DNA from: [Mycobacterium] zoologicum | GTDB lineage: Bacteria; Actinomycetota; Actinomycetes; Mycobacteriales; Mycobacteriaceae | DNA length: 64,000 bases | Direction: 5' to 3' | Assembly (NCBI RefSeq): GCF_020172665.1 | Contig: NZ_CP083985.1 | Span: forward strand, 3,674,333 to 3,738,332 | In this document: piece by piece, positions 15,855 to 26,179 of the stretch | Layout: the number at the start of each line of letters is the position of its first letter | Numbering within the stretch: the first letter of the stretch is position 1 | Position numbers and translations under genes: made by a program | The notes under the pieces: generated by a model | Told to the model about the DNA's origin: nothing | Databases searched by the model: none | The model's input: the letters and a program-made list of their open reading frames with translations, nothing else

Positions 15855-17114
15855 TTGAAAACCCTGCTGGGGCCGGCTTTGCCCAGACACGCCGAGGTCG
15901 TCGTAGACGCGGCTCTGGCGGACACCCGAGTCGTGCTGGTCAACGGTGCCCGCCAAAGCGGCAAGAGCACTCTGGTTCGCCTCGTCGCAAAGGGACGCGA
16001 TGCCGAATGGCGTGATCTGGACACCGCCCTGACCCGTCAGGCCGCCCTTGCGGACCCGGACGGCTTCGTCGACCTTCCCGGCCCGATGGTCATCGACGAG
16101 ATCCAGCGAGCACCCGACCTGCTGCTGTCGATCAAAGCGCAGGTGGACGCGGATCCCACGCCCGGGCGCTTTCTGCTCACCGGATCGGCACGCGTGCTCG
16201 GCCTGCGGTCCCTACCCGACACTCTCGTGGGCCGAATGGAGACCATTGAGCTCTGGCCCTTCTCCCAAGGTGAGATCGACGGCGCCCCTGACGGATTCAT
16301 CGACGCGGTATTCGCCCACAGCGACAGGCTGCGCCACAACTCCACGGTGTCCCGAGCGGAATACGCCGAGCGTCTTGTTCGTGGCGGTTTCCCAGAGGCA
16401 GTCGCACGAACCAACGACCGGCGCCGACGCAGCTTTTTCAATTCCTACCTCGGCGACCTCATCGCGCGCGATGTGCAGCGACTGTCGGAGATCGAGCGAA
16501 CGGCCGAGATGCGCGCACTGGTGCAGATGCTGGCCACTCGATCAGGCCAGTTGCTGTCCATCGCCACATTGAGCAACGAACTGGGCCTCGGCGCCACGAC
16601 AGTGAAAAAGTATGTCGCACTGCTCGAAGAGGTCTTTCTCATCAAGCGAATACCGGCGTGGTCCCGAAATATCAGTACCAGAGCAACGGCAGCCCCCAAG
16701 CTCGCGTTCGTCGACTCCGGCATGGCCGCACACCAGATAGGCGCGGACGCTCGCAGCATCTTGCGGCCCACCGGTCAGTTCGGGCCCCTCCTAGAGGGAT
16801 TCGTCCTGATGGAACTGGCCCGCCAGTTGACCTGGTGTGACGAAGACGTCGCGCTCTCCCACTACCGGACCAGGGATCAAGTCGAGGTCGACGCTGTCCT
16901 CGAAAGTCGGCGGGGCGACGTTGTGGGCATCGAGGTCAAAGCGGCATCGACCGTCGGGCCCGCCGACTTCCGAGGACTTCGGCACCTCGCCGAACGGACC
17001 GGAAGCGATTTCCGCGCCGGCATCGTCCTGCACACCGGAGCGCAGACCCTGCCGTTTGGGCCGAAAATGCTCGCCATGCCGGTGAGCGCCCTGTGGCAGA
17101 CATCCACGCCCTGA
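15855..17114 (+). CDS. AAA ATPase with DUF4143 C-terminal domain
   Basis: A 419-residue ATP-binding protein. Walker A is GARQSGKST (about residues 29-37), Walker B is PMVIDEIQRAP (about 76-86) and a sensor-like LLTGSARVLGL follows. The C-terminal part matches the DUF4143 type, with a restriction-fold-like EVDAVL...IEVKA segment. The function of this widespread family is not established; proposals include roles in defence or toxin-antitoxin-like behaviour. TTG 15855 has AGGGAGG four bases upstream and is preferred over GTG 15822, which lies in the last repeat unit. It stands apart from the catabolic operons. Confidence 0.85.
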   Translation: MKTLLGPALPRHAEVVVDAALADTRVVLVNGARQSGKSTLVRLVAKGRDAEWRDLDTALTRQAALADPDGFVDLPGPMVIDEIQRAPDLLLSIKAQVDADPTPGRFLLTGSARVLGLRSLPDTLVGRMETIELWPFSQGEIDGAPDGFIDAVFAHSDRLRHNSTVSRAEYAERLVRGGFPEAVARTNDRRRRSFFNSYLGDLIARDVQRLSEIERTAEMRALVQMLATRSGQLLSIATLSNELGLGATTVKKYVALLEEVFLIKRIPAWSRNISTRATAAPKLAFVDSGMAAHQIGADARSILRPTGQFGPLLEGFVLMELARQLTWCDEDVALSHYRTRDQVEVDAVLESRRGDVVGIEVKAASTVGPADFRGLRHLAERTGSDFRAGIVLHTGAQTLPFGPKMLAMPVSALWQTSTP

Positions 17115-17141
17115 TCCCGACGGCCGTATGCCGGCGGCGGA

Positions 17142-17960
17142 TCACCCGGTGCAGAACTCCAGCAACAACGTGTTGACCCGTTCGGCCTGCTCGATCTGCG
17201 GGCAGTGCCCGGCGTCATCGACGACGACGGAACGCGCCCCGGGGATCTGGCCGGCGATCTGTTTCGACCAGCCGGGCGGCAGCAGCTTGTCGGCGGCCCC
17301 TTCGATCACCAGCGTCGGCGCCGAAATGCGCTCGTAGGCACGGCTGCTCGATGCCGGCGGCGGAGCATCGGCGCCGGGACGGCGGAAGCGGGCCGCCGCC
17401 ACCGCCTCCCAGGCGCCCGGTGCGGTGCTCGACGTATACCGGCGCTGCACATAGTCCTCGTCTTCCGGGTAGGCCGGGTCGCAGAACAGCGCGGCGACGA
17501 TCCGGCGCATCGCCGGGACGGTGGCGTCGTAGTCATACAGCGCGGCCATGTGCTCGTTCGCCTGGATCTCCCCGCCGCCGCAGATCGCCACCATCCGCCG
17601 GACCGGCAGCAGCGGATTGTCCGAGGTGGTGTCGACGAGCAGCATGATGGCCCCCATCGAATTACCCACGAAATCAGCGGATTCCACGCCCAGTGCGGCG
17701 CAAAACGCTGCGACGTGGCGGATTCGCATGCCCCGCCCGTCGTTGAAGTCGATGACCTTCGCCGACTCCCCGAAGCCGAGCAGGTCCGGTGCCAGCACGC
17801 GATGACGCTGCGCCAGCGCGGGAATGGTGCGCTCCCAGCCGACCTGCGCGCCCGCCCCGAACTCCCCGCCGTGCAACAGCACCACCGCGGGGGCTGCCGG
17901 GTCGCCGGCTTCCAGGTAGGACGTGCTCAGACCGTCCACGGTGACGGTTTTGCGCTGCAC
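17142..17960 (-). CDS. Alpha/beta hydrolase, meta-cleavage-product type
   Basis: A 272-residue alpha/beta hydrolase. It shows LLHGGEFGAGAQVGWERTIP (oxyanion region), the nucleophile elbow GNSMG, an acid in GAADKLL and the catalytic His in DAGHCPQ. The overall pattern is that of C-C bond hydrolases such as HsaD/MhpC, which split ring-cleavage products. It is the last gene of the mhp-like operon, so it may be a second C-C hydrolase for a different intermediate. GTG 17960 with GGAG seven bases upstream. Confidence 0.88.
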   Translation of the reverse strand: MQRKTVTVDGLSTSYLEAGDPAAPAVVLLHGGEFGAGAQVGWERTIPALAQRHRVLAPDLLGFGESAKVIDFNDGRGMRIRHVAAFCAALGVESADFVGNSMGAIMLLVDTTSDNPLLPVRRMVAICGGGEIQANEHMAALYDYDATVPAMRRIVAALFCDPAYPEDEDYVQRRYTSSTAPGAWEAVAAARFRRPGADAPPPASSSRAYERISAPTLVIEGAADKLLPPGWSKQIAGQIPGARSVVVDDAGHCPQIEQAERVNTLLLEFCTG

Positions 17961-17970
17961 AGCGGGCTCC

Positions 17971-18729
17971 TCAGTTCGGGTTGAGCGGGCCGGTCGGCCG
18001 AGTCGTGGTGGCGTGCACCAGCAGTTCGGCCAGTTCGGCGGGCCGGCTCAGAAACGGCGAGTGGGAGGCGTCGATGGTCAGCGGCTCGACGCCGAGCCGG
18101 GCGCACACCACGTCAGCGAGCCAGCGCGGATAGGCGCGGTCCTGTTCGCACCGAATGAAGCTGCGTGGCAGGTCGGCTGCCCAGAACGCCGGCACCGACA
18201 CCGGTGCGACGGTGGTGTCCCCGAAACGTTCCGGCCCGAGCCGCTCGAAGGCCCAGCGCAGCGTCTCGTCGTCGCAGTCGTGGTAGAAGTACTGCCGCGC
18301 ACCCTCGATGCTGGCGAACGTCATCGCCCCGTCGTCGGCGAACTGCAGATGCGACAGCATGTCGGAGGCTGCGGTGTCGAAGAACTCCGCGCCCTCGCTG
18401 CCCATCGTCATCGCATCGGTGTAGCTGTGACCCTCCCGCGGCAGGGCCGCGGCCAGATAGGTGATGTGGCGCACCAGCTCCGGTGCGCTGTCGGCACCCA
18501 GGGTGGCATCGAAACCGCCGCCGGAATGCCCCACCAGGACATCGCCGGACCGCAGCACCGAGGCGACGGCTTCCCGGCGGTTGGCCAGGGTGGAATCCTC
18601 ATCCAGACGCGCACCGTGGCCGGGCAGGTCGACGGCGATACCGGTGTGCCCGAGCTTCTCCAGCTCCGCGATGGTGCGGCTCCAGCACCAGGAGGCGTGG
18701 AATCCACCGTGCACGAACACGAATCTCAT
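17971..18729 (-). CDS. Alpha/beta hydrolase, methylesterase-like
   Basis: A 252-residue hydrolase that starts directly with FVFVHGGFHASWCW, lacks a cap insertion of usual size, and has the nucleophile elbow GHSGGG and His in DASHSPF. This compact layout resembles the plant methylesterase/hydroxynitrile-lyase group found in bacteria as esterases. Start ATG 18729; 12 bases after the cyclase-family gene. Probably cleaves an ester or lactone intermediate in the operon pathway; the substrate is unknown. Confidence 0.83.
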   Translation of the reverse strand: MRFVFVHGGFHASWCWSRTIAELEKLGHTGIAVDLPGHGARLDEDSTLANRREAVASVLRSGDVLVGHSGGGFDATLGADSAPELVRHITYLAAALPREGHSYTDAMTMGSEGAEFFDTAASDMLSHLQFADDGAMTFASIEGARQYFYHDCDDETLRWAFERLGPERFGDTTVAPVSVPAFWAADLPRSFIRCEQDRAYPRWLADVVCARLGVEPLTIDASHSPFLSRPAELAELLVHATTTRPTGPLNPN

Positions 18730-18741
18730 TGCTGCCCCGTT

Positions 18742-19731
18742 CTATTTGATGGCGATCGGGTTCACCGGTGATCCGACCCCGCCGGTCACCCGCAACGGCG
18801 GTGCCACCAGCTGGAATTCGTACACACCATCGGCGGCACAGTCGGCGGCCAGCGCCTCCAGATCCCAGTACTCCCCCAGCATCATTCCCATGTCCCGCAG
18901 ACACAGCATGTGCATCGGCAGGAAGGTGCCCTCAACCCCGGACACCGGGTCCTCGACCATCAGATTGTCGGCGGCCACCGCGGCCACCTGGCGTTCGTGC
19001 AGCCAGGTCGCGCACCGCCAGTCCAGCCCGGCACCAGGCTCGGAGCCGTCACCGGTCTGGCGAAACCTTCCCCACCAACCGGTTCGGACCAGCACGATGT
19101 CACCGGGAGAGACCGTGACCTGCTGCGCGCGCGCCACCTCGTCGAGCTCGTCGCGGGTGATCGGGGTTCCCAACTCCAGGAAGGTGCCGGAGCCGCGGTG
19201 GGCCACCACGTCGAGCAGCACGCCGCGGGAGGTGATGCCCTTGCCGTCGACCTTGTCGATACCGCAGTGGAACGCTCCGAAGCTGGTGACCGAGCTGGCC
19301 GGAAAGCCGTTGTAGAGCTGGTCGTCGTAGTAGACGTGCGACAGCGCATCCCATTGGGTGGCGGCCTGCAGCGGCATGACGATCATGTCGTCGTTGAACC
19401 GGAACGGGTTGTCCACGAAGAAGTCGCTGAGTTGCTGCGCGACGATGTTGCGGGCCCACTGCGGGCCGTACCGGGCCAGGGTGTCGGCGTCACCCCCGTC
19501 GACGGTCATGGTGTGGATCGGGTTGTGCCGGAACTGGAATGCCCCCTGCGGGCCCGACGAGCCGAAGTCCACCCCGAGCGGGAAGACCTTGCCGTGGCGC
19601 ACCAAACCCGCGGCCGCGGCGACCTTCTCGGGCGTGATGAGATTCAAGGTGCCCAGCTCGTCGTCGGCGCCCCAGCGACCCCAGTTGCGTACTTCCTCGC
19701 CGACCCGGCGGAACTCGGTCAGGCCGGCCAT
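18742..19731 (-). CDS. Cyclase-family (kynurenine formamidase-like) hydrolase
   Basis: A 329-residue member of the cyclase family (PF04199 type), a metal-dependent hydrolase fold. The central motif reads ATQWDALSHVYYDD rather than the HxGTHxDxPxH of kynurenine formamidase, so one His is replaced by Gln; this QWD variant is a recognisable subgroup. ATG 19731 shares its A with the SDR stop (TGATG), which rules out the longer frame upstream. Likely opens a lactone or amide ring in the pathway. Confidence 0.85.
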   Translation of the reverse strand: MAGLTEFRRVGEEVRNWGRWGADDELGTLNLITPEKVAAAAGLVRHGKVFPLGVDFGSSGPQGAFQFRHNPIHTMTVDGGDADTLARYGPQWARNIVAQQLSDFFVDNPFRFNDDMIVMPLQAATQWDALSHVYYDDQLYNGFPASSVTSFGAFHCGIDKVDGKGITSRGVLLDVVAHRGSGTFLELGTPITRDELDEVARAQQVTVSPGDIVLVRTGWWGRFRQTGDGSEPGAGLDWRCATWLHERQVAAVAADNLMVEDPVSGVEGTFLPMHMLCLRDMGMMLGEYWDLEALAADCAADGVYEFQLVAPPLRVTGGVGSPVNPIAIK

Positions 19732-20549
19732 CACCGCGCCCCGCCCGGCAGTGTGGCGACGGTCCGGCCGGCGATGTTGCCGCCGTCGACCCAGAGCACC
19801 TGGCCGGTGATGTAGCCGGCCGCCGCGCTGCCCAAGAACACCAGCGGGGCGGCCTGTTCGGCCGGGCTGGCCACCCGTCCCAGCGGCTTGGGGATGTCGT
19901 CGAGGAAGTGCTGCCCGTAGCTGCTGCGCAATTGATCCAGGATCGGGGTCTCGGTGACTCCCGGTGCGGTGGCATTGATCCGGATTCCGCGCGCCGCCAA
20001 TCGGCCGGCGCCCGCCATGACGTAGAGGATGATCGCCTCCTTGGACAGTCGGTAGCCGCCGTCGGCCAGCGCCTCGGGATGCGCTCGGCACCACTGTAAT
20101 CCGCCTGCCATGTCCTCGGTGTCCAACAACCCGATGGTGACCTCGGCGTTGTCCAGGTAGGCCGCCGCCGCCAGCGACGAGACGCATGCAATCGCCGATC
20201 CGGCCGGCATCACCGGCAGCAGCCCCTCGGTGAGCCGGCGGGTGCCCAGGAAGTTGATCGCCACCACCCGCTCCGGGTCGCCGATTCCCGAGGACACCCC
20301 GGCCACGTTGAACAGGGCATCGATCGGTCCCGAAATCGCCGCAACCGCCGTGTCGACCGAGTCCGGGTCGGCCAGGTCCAGCGGATGGAATTCGTCGACG
20401 CCGCCGGTGGATTCGGCGCGGTCCAGGCCGATGACGTACGCTCCCAGCTCACGCAGCTGGGTCACCAGTGCTGCGCCGATGCCCGACGCGCAGCCGGTCA
20501 CGACGGTCCGTCGACCGTCGTAGCGCCACAACCCGGCGGGTGCGATCAC
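19731..20549 (-). CDS. Short-chain dehydrogenase, hydroxysteroid-DH-like
   Basis: A 272-residue SDR with TGCASGIGAA, the short Asp-rich beta-3 region, NVAGV and YRLSK. The long insertion before YRLSK (about residues 125-155) and the truncated middle are typical of the 3-alpha-hydroxysteroid dehydrogenase/coniferyl-alcohol dehydrogenase group. GTG 20549 overlaps the stop of the monooxygenase gene (GTGA). In the operon it probably interconverts an alcohol and a ketone on a cyclic substrate. Confidence 0.88.
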   Translation of the reverse strand: MIAPAGLWRYDGRRTVVTGCASGIGAALVTQLRELGAYVIGLDRAESTGGVDEFHPLDLADPDSVDTAVAAISGPIDALFNVAGVSSGIGDPERVVAINFLGTRRLTEGLLPVMPAGSAIACVSSLAAAAYLDNAEVTIGLLDTEDMAGGLQWCRAHPEALADGGYRLSKEAIILYVMAGAGRLAARGIRINATAPGVTETPILDQLRSSYGQHFLDDIPKPLGRVASPAEQAAPLVFLGSAAAGYITGQVLWVDGGNIAGRTVATLPGGAR

Positions 20550-21856
20550 TGCCCGCCGCGTTCCCGCTCTTCCTTCGCGCGCTGCGCGGCCTGCACCCGG
20601 CCCTCGTTGATCTCGGCCATGGCCTCGGGAATCTCGGTGGCGGTGAACTTGTCCCGCCCGGTGGGCAGCCCGCCGAAGGAGTACTCCTCGTCGAACGCGG
20701 GCGCGGACGACTTGGGCCGGCGGGACTCCAGCTTCTCCAGCACCGGCGCCAGCCGCTTGGCCTTCTCGGCGACCGCCTTCTCGTCGCGTTCGATGAACTC
20801 CGGCAGCACCTGGGTGCCCATCAGCTCGATCGCCTCCATGGTGGCCTCGTGGCTGCGCGGGTTGAGCAGCAGGATGAGCTCGTCAACGCCGCTCTCCTCG
20901 TAGCCACGCAGGAATTCTCGCACCATCGCCGGGGTTCCGATCGCACCGCGGCCCGGACCGTAGGCCAGCGTCGGGTCCTTGTCGACCTCCTGCAGGTAGC
21001 GCTCCCACACGCCGGTGCGGCCGGGGGTGTGCTGGCCGGTCATGTAGTAGTGCATGATGCCGAAGGAGAAGAAGCCGCCGCCCACCCCGAGCCGGTCCAG
21101 CGCCTGTTTCTCGGTGGGGGCCACCATCATCGACAGGTCACCGCCGATCGCCAGGATGTTCGGGTTCACCTGAGGCGTGGCCGGGACACCGATCTCTTCG
21201 AGTTGCTTGTAGTAGCCGTTGACACGCTCGGCCAACGGCCCCGGGCCGGTGTAGGCGAAACTCAGTGCCCCGATGCACTTCTCGGCGGCCATCTGGATCG
21301 ACGCGGGCCGCGTGCAGGCCACCCAGACCGGCGGGTGCGGACGCTGCAACGGCTTCGGGACGACATTGCGGGCCGGCATCTGCACGTGCCGGCCTTCGAA
21401 TCCGGTGAAGGGCGTCTCGGTCATGCAACGGATCGACACCTCCAGCGCCTCCTCCCACTGGCTGCGCTTGTCGGCGGGGTCGATACCGAATCCGCCGAGC
21501 TCGGCGATCGAAGAGCCCTCGCCGGTGCCGAACTCGACGCGTCCGTTCGACAGCAGATCCAGGGTGGCGATCCGCTCGGCCACCCGGGCCGGGTGGTTGA
21601 CCACCGGCGGCAGGTGCATGATGCCGAAGCCGAGCCGAATGTCCTTGGTGCGCTGGCTGGCAGCGGCCAGGAAGATCTCGGGCGCGGTGGCGTGGCAGTA
21701 CTCCTCCAGGAAGTGATGCTCGGTCAGCCACACTGTGGAGAACCCGGCTTTGTCGGCGGCCTCCACCTCGTCGAGGCCGTCCTGGAACAGCTTGTGCTCG
21801 TCGTCGTCGGACCACGGCCGGGGCAGCGCGAATTCGTAGAACAGTGAGATCTTCAC
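20546..21856 (-). CDS. Luciferase-like flavin-dependent monooxygenase
   Basis: A 436-residue LLM-superfamily protein (bacterial luciferase fold, FMNH2 or F420 dependent). It shows the typical N-terminus KISLFYEF, the segment GFSTVWLTEHHF, GFGIMHLPPVVNHPARVAERIATLDLLS and VEFGTGEGSS. Members carry out Baeyer-Villiger oxidation, hydroxylation or desulfonation. GTG 21856 has a strong AGGAGG and overlaps the flavoprotein stop (GTGA). No flavin reductase is encoded nearby, so reduced flavin must come from elsewhere. It could insert oxygen next to the ketone made by the KstD/SDR neighbours. Confidence 0.9.
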   Translation of the reverse strand: MKISLFYEFALPRPWSDDDEHKLFQDGLDEVEAADKAGFSTVWLTEHHFLEEYCHATAPEIFLAAASQRTKDIRLGFGIMHLPPVVNHPARVAERIATLDLLSNGRVEFGTGEGSSIAELGGFGIDPADKRSQWEEALEVSIRCMTETPFTGFEGRHVQMPARNVVPKPLQRPHPPVWVACTRPASIQMAAEKCIGALSFAYTGPGPLAERVNGYYKQLEEIGVPATPQVNPNILAIGGDLSMMVAPTEKQALDRLGVGGGFFSFGIMHYYMTGQHTPGRTGVWERYLQEVDKDPTLAYGPGRGAIGTPAMVREFLRGYEESGVDELILLLNPRSHEATMEAIELMGTQVLPEFIERDEKAVAEKAKRLAPVLEKLESRRPKSSAPAFDEEYSFGGLPTGRDKFTATEIPEAMAEINEGRVQAAQRAKEERERGGQ

Positions 21857-23601
21857 GGGTTACCTCCTGGGAGATTGGTTGAGGACTGAGAGGGTTTGAC
21901 GTTGTGGCGGTCGGCGATGTGCCCGGCGGCGACGTAGCCGAAGGTCATCGCCGGGCCGATGGTGGCGCCGGCGCCGGCGTAGCTGCGTCCCATCACCGCG
22001 GCCGAGGCGTTGCCCACCGCGTACAGGCCTTCGATCACGGTGTCATCGGAGCGCAATGCGCGGGCGAACTCGTCGGTGCGCAGGCCACCGGAGGTGCCCA
22101 GGTCACCGAGGATGATCCGGAACGCGTAGTACGGCGGCTTGCCGAGCGGATGCAGGTTCGGGTTGGGCAGGGTGGGGTCGCCGTAGTAGTTGTCGTAGAC
22201 ACTGTCGCCGCGGTTGAAGTCGTCATCGTGACCGGCGTGCGCCAACTCGTCGAATCGTTGCGCGGTGCGGCGCAGCGCATCCGCGGGAACTCCTATCGCG
22301 GTGGCCAGTTCGCCGAACGACGAGCCGGTCTTGACCACCCCGGAGTCCAGCCAGGCCTGTGGAACCCGGCGGCCGGTGGGCACCGGGGCACCCGGGATCT
22401 TCGGGATCGGCAGGTGACCGGCCACCACGTAGCGGTTGAAGGACCGCTGGTCGGTGATGAGCCAGCACGGGATGTGCTCGACGCCGGATCGCTGGCCGTC
22501 GATCATCGCGTGCGCGAAGTCCATGTAGGGCGCCGCCTCGTTGACGAACCGCTGCCCGGCCCCGTTGACGATGAACTGCGACGGCATCATGCGTTCGTTG
22601 AGCATGAACTGCAGCCGGCCGTCGGGCCAGCACAGCGCGGGGAACCACCAGGCCTCGTCCAGCAGGTCGGTGTCCGCGCCGGCCCGCATCCCGGCCCGGA
22701 TGCCGTCGCCGTCGGCCAGTGGATTGCCGAAACTCCAGTCGTGCTCCAGCACCGGCTGATGCTCGCGGCGCCAGTCCAGGTCGTGGTCGAATCCACCGGT
22801 GGCCAGGATGACCCCGCCGCGCGCCGAGATACGTTGTGCCACACCGTCACGGAGCACCATCGCACCGGTGACCGCGCCCGAGTCGTCGGTGATCAGCTCG
22901 GTCATGGGCGTGTCGAGCCACAGCGGGATGCCCTGCTGTTTCATCGCCAGGCGTAACCGGGCCGCCAACGACTGCCCGATCGCGGCCATCCGCTCACCGA
23001 AGACCCTGGCGCGCATCATCCGCCACAGCAGCTTGACCAGTACGGCCTTGCCCCGCCAGTTCTGGCGTACCTGGTAGAACAGCCGAAGGTCCTTGGGGCC
23101 CAGCCAGATTCCCTTGGGCGCCAAGGCCAGCGGCGCCAGCAGATTCTGCTCCTCCTCGCCGAGGTCGCGCAGATCCATCGCCGGCACGTTGATGGTGCTG
23201 CCCAAAGCGGATCCGCCCGGCAGCTCCGGGTAGTAGTCGGCATAGCCGGGCTTCCAGACGAATTCGAACCATGCGCTGGTCGCCTCGAGGAACTCCATCA
23301 TGCGCGGTGCCGCGTCAACGTACTGGCGCAGCCGGGCCTCGCTGACCAGGCCGTCGGTGATCGTGCGCAGGTAGCCGACCACCTCCTCGGGATCGGGGCG
23401 GTAGCCCTCGCGACGTTGCGCCGGCGCGCGGGGCACCCAGATGCCGCCCCCGGACAATGCGGTGGATCCGCCGAAGTACTGCGACTTCTCGATCAGCAGG
23501 GTGTCCAGCCCCCGGGCATGCGCGGCCAGCGCGGCAGTCATGCCGCCACCGCCGGAGCCGATCACCAGCACGTCCACCACGTGTTCGCCGGGCGCCGTCA
23601 T
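21853..23601 (-). CDS. KstD-like FAD-dependent dehydrogenase
   Basis: A 582-residue flavoprotein of the 3-ketosteroid delta-1-dehydrogenase/fumarate reductase family. The FAD-binding [13 protein letters not shown] lies at the N-terminus and [10 protein letters not shown] in the middle; the C-terminal [22 protein letters not shown] keeps the Tyr and Gly that match Tyr487 and Gly491 of Rhodococcus KstD1. ATG 23601 overlaps the mhpB stop (ATGA). It may introduce a ring double bond in a steroid-like or cyclohexanone intermediate. Steroid specificity is not proven, because the family also includes other delta-1 desaturases. Confidence 0.9.
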   Translation of the reverse strand: MTAPGEHVVDVLVIGSGGGGMTAALAAHARGLDTLLIEKSQYFGGSTALSGGGIWVPRAPAQRREGYRPDPEEVVGYLRTITDGLVSEARLRQYVDAAPRMMEFLEATSAWFEFVWKPGYADYYPELPGGSALGSTINVPAMDLRDLGEEEQNLLAPLALAPKGIWLGPKDLRLFYQVRQNWRGKAVLVKLLWRMMRARVFGERMAAIGQSLAARLRLAMKQQGIPLWLDTPMTELITDDSGAVTGAMVLRDGVAQRISARGGVILATGGFDHDLDWRREHQPVLEHDWSFGNPLADGDGIRAGMRAGADTDLLDEAWWFPALCWPDGRLQFMLNERMMPSQFIVNGAGQRFVNEAAPYMDFAHAMIDGQRSGVEHIPCWLITDQRSFNRYVVAGHLPIPKIPGAPVPTGRRVPQAWLDSGVVKTGSSFGELATAIGVPADALRRTAQRFDELAHAGHDDDFNRGDSVYDNYYGDPTLPNPNLHPLGKPPYYAFRIILGDLGTSGGLRTDEFARALRSDDTVIEGLYAVGNASAAVMGRSYAGAGATIGPAMTFGYVAAGHIADRHNVKPSQSSTNLPGGNP

Positions 23602-24545
23602 CGCTGCTCCACCGTCCACGCGGTGCGGGTGGCGAACCCGGCGATCAACTCCGGTGCGGCCCGGTAGTAGTGGTTGCCGGTCCGGTATTCACCGGCTGCG
23701 GCCATCGCGGCGAAAGCGGCTACCCAGGTGCGGATCTCGTGCGCGGAGTTACCGCCGGCTTCGGTGATGTACCGATTGGTCCAGTCGTCGAAGTCGGCCA
23801 GCGACCCGTTGTCGACGATGTCCAGGAATCGCTGGTCGAAGTCCGGGTTCAGCGGGGCGATCGTGCTGCGGCCGGCGGCGAACTCACGTGCGGCGGCGAT
23901 CACCGCGTCCTGACGGGCGGCGCGCTGTTCGGGGCTCATCGGGGCGCCGTGCACGATCCGTTCCCGCACCTGCTCGGTGGCGGTGGCCAGGGTGGGCAGG
24001 GGCGGATCATGCGACAGGCCACCGGACCCCACCAGCAGGACCCGTTGGTCCAAGCCGGCCAGGAAGGCGCCGACCGCGGCGCCGAGTTCGGCGGCGCGGC
24101 GCAGCGGGCCCAGCGGGGCGCCGACGGCGTTGACGAAGATCGGGATCACCGGCCGGACGGTGGCGTCGAAGAATAGCCGCTCCAACGGCTGCACGGTGCC
24201 GTGGTCGACGTCCATGCACGCCGAAACCGCCACGTCGACACCGTGATCGAGCACCGCCGACGCGCATGCGGTCGCCAGTTCCGCGGGCACGTTCAGTGCT
24301 CCGTCGTGGGTGCCGTAGTCACCGACACCGCGCGCCGCGGTGCCGATGCAGAAAGGCGGCATCAGGGAGTAGAAGAACCCGTTGTAGTGGTCGGGCGCGA
24401 ACACCACCACCAGGTCGGGATCGAAGGCGGCGACGAAGCGCCGGACGTCGGCGATCGCGGCCTCGACGTCGGCCATCAGGTCAGGGGGCGGTCCCGGCAG
24501 ATTCAGCAGCGGACTGTGGGACATGCAGCACAGGGCCATTGGCAT
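23598..24545 (-). CDS. mhpB: 2,3-dihydroxyphenylpropionate 1,2-dioxygenase-like
   Basis: A 315-residue type II (LigB-fold) extradiol dioxygenase that is clearly related to E. coli MhpB over its full length: [51 protein letters not shown] and [12 protein letters not shown]. It opens the aromatic ring of a 3-substituted catechol with O2 and Fe(II). With ATG 24545 as start the active-site His fall at 115 and 179, the same numbers as in E. coli. GAGGAGG lies 11 bases upstream. The gene overlaps mhpA by 65 bases in another frame. Confidence 0.93.
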   Translation of the reverse strand: MPMALCCMSHSPLLNLPGPPPDLMADVEAAIADVRRFVAAFDPDLVVVFAPDHYNGFFYSLMPPFCIGTAARGVGDYGTHDGALNVPAELATACASAVLDHGVDVAVSACMDVDHGTVQPLERLFFDATVRPVIPIFVNAVGAPLGPLRRAAELGAAVGAFLAGLDQRVLLVGSGGLSHDPPLPTLATATEQVRERIVHGAPMSPEQRAARQDAVIAAAREFAAGRSTIAPLNPDFDQRFLDIVDNGSLADFDDWTNRYITEAGGNSAHEIRTWVAAFAAMAAAGEYRTGNHYYRAAPELIAGFATRTAWTVEQR

Positions 24546-26178
24546 CGGCGTGATCACCTCCTCGCGCGGTCAGGGCCAGCACGTCAAAGAGCCGGGCGCT
24601 GGTCTCGCCGGCCCGCTGGGCGATGCACGCCGCGGCGATGCAGCGGTCGGGCCGCAGGAACAGCACCGATTCGGCGTGCCGGTCGAACCAGGCCTTGAGC
24701 TCCCCGGTGCGGTCGCCGACGATCGTGACGTCCGGGTCGTCGGTCCCGCCGGGAGCGGTCCAGTGCAACTGGGTCTGCGGCCGGGCCGCGATGAAGCTCG
24801 CCCCCAACGCTTTCCACCGCGCGAAGGCCGCCTCGCCGAGCAGGGTGCCGGGATCGTTGTTCCAGCACACCACCGCGAATCCGGTGCCGACCACGTCGTC
24901 GAACAGCACGCCGTGGGCGGTGCGGGTGTCGACGCGGGGCTGGATGAACAATGTGCCGGCCGGGTCGTCGGCGCGGGTCGGGTGATCGTGGACGACGGCG
25001 CCGGATTCGTAACGTGGCATCGGTTTGAACCGCATCTCCAGCACATATCGTTTCAGCGTCGGCACCGCCGAGGCCGCCCGGATCAGGCCGTCGCGCAGTG
25101 CGGCCACCCGCCGGTCGGTCGGGGAGATGACCCGGCCGACCATCGTGGACAGGTCGATCATGGCGCGGGCGTGCTTGCGGCGTTCGGTGTCGTAGCTGTC
25201 CAACAGTTGGGCACCGGCCTGCCCGCGTACCACTGCGGCCAGCTTCCAGCCCAGGTTCGCCGCATCCCGGATACCGCTGTTGTAGCCCTGCCCCTGCCAC
25301 ACCGGCATCAGGTGTGCGGCGTCGCCGGCCAGCATCATCCGGCCTTGGCGGAACGCGCCGGCGATCCGCGAGTGGTGGGTGTAGACCCGGTGCCGGATGA
25401 TGTCGACGTCGCGGGGGTGCGGGACGAACGAGGCCAGCATGGCCGCGACGAAGTCCGGGTCCTGCGCCTGTTCGTCGGTCTCGTTCGCGTGAATCATGAA
25501 CTCGAAGCGCCGGATGCCGTGCGCGATCGAGATCGAGGCATAGGGCCGCGCCGGGTCGGCGCCGACCTCACTGTTGGGATGGCCCAGCGGGTCATTGGCC
25601 AGATCGATGACCAGCCAACGGGTTTCCGAGGTGGTGCCGTCGAAGGACACCCCCATCAGCCGGCGCGTCATGCTGCGCCCGCCGTCGCAGCCGACCAGAT
25701 ACCGGGCCCGCACCTCGGTGCCCTCCCCCAGTTGCACCCTGAGCCCCTCATGGGTCTCGGCGCAGCCCGTCATCGCCTGTCCCCAGCGCACCTGGACGTG
25801 GGCGAAGCGCTCCAGGCCGCGCAGCAGTTCGGCGTCGACCAGGGGCTGCACGAAGCCGTTGCGCTTGGGCCAGCCGAAACACGCGTCGGCGGGGGCCATC
25901 TCGGCCAGCAGTCTGCGCTTGCCGTCGTAGAACCGCAGGATCTGATTCGGCACGGTGTGCGGCAGCACGGCATCCACCAGGCCGATCGCCTGAAAGGTGC
26001 GCAATGACTCGTCGTCGAGCCCGACCCCGCGTGGATAGTCGATGAGGGTGTCGCGTTCCTCGACCACCAGCACACTGATCCCTTGCAGGCCAAGGATGTT
26101 GGCGAGTGTCAGCCCGACCGGGCCGGCGCCGACCACCAACACGTCGACGTCGTTGAGTGCGCTTGTCCTGGCAGTCAC
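24481..26178 (-). CDS. mhpA: 3-(3-hydroxyphenyl)propionate hydroxylase-like
   Basis: A 565-residue class A flavin monooxygenase of the MhpA/PheA type. FAD motifs are GAGPVG (17-22), the second-site GCDGGRS (163-169) and [21 protein letters not shown] (from 285). It uses NAD(P)H and O2 to hydroxylate a phenolic ring ortho to the OH, giving the catechol used by the dioxygenase next to it. GTG 26178 begins one base after the hydrolase stop. Its last 65 bases overlap mhpB. The side chain of the natural substrate may differ from phenylpropionate. Confidence 0.92.
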   Translation of the reverse strand: MTARTSALNDVDVLVVGAGPVGLTLANILGLQGISVLVVEERDTLIDYPRGVGLDDESLRTFQAIGLVDAVLPHTVPNQILRFYDGKRRLLAEMAPADACFGWPKRNGFVQPLVDAELLRGLERFAHVQVRWGQAMTGCAETHEGLRVQLGEGTEVRARYLVGCDGGRSMTRRLMGVSFDGTTSETRWLVIDLANDPLGHPNSEVGADPARPYASISIAHGIRRFEFMIHANETDEQAQDPDFVAAMLASFVPHPRDVDIIRHRVYTHHSRIAGAFRQGRMMLAGDAAHLMPVWQGQGYNSGIRDAANLGWKLAAVVRGQAGAQLLDSYDTERRKHARAMIDLSTMVGRVISPTDRRVAALRDGLIRAASAVPTLKRYVLEMRFKPMPRYESGAVVHDHPTRADDPAGTLFIQPRVDTRTAHGVLFDDVVGTGFAVVCWNNDPGTLLGEAAFARWKALGASFIAARPQTQLHWTAPGGTDDPDVTIVGDRTGELKAWFDRHAESVLFLRPDRCIAAACIAQRAGETSARLFDVLALTARGGDHADANGPVLHVPQSAAESAGTAP

Positions 26179-26179
26179 G

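Noticed and set aside
17115-17141. Terminator between the ATPase and the convergent hydrolase
   Set aside because: The GC-rich 27 bases show no stable inverted repeat.
21853-23601. Firm call of 3-ketosteroid dehydrogenase
   Set aside because: The family includes other flavoprotein dehydrogenases; sequence alone does not prove a steroid substrate.
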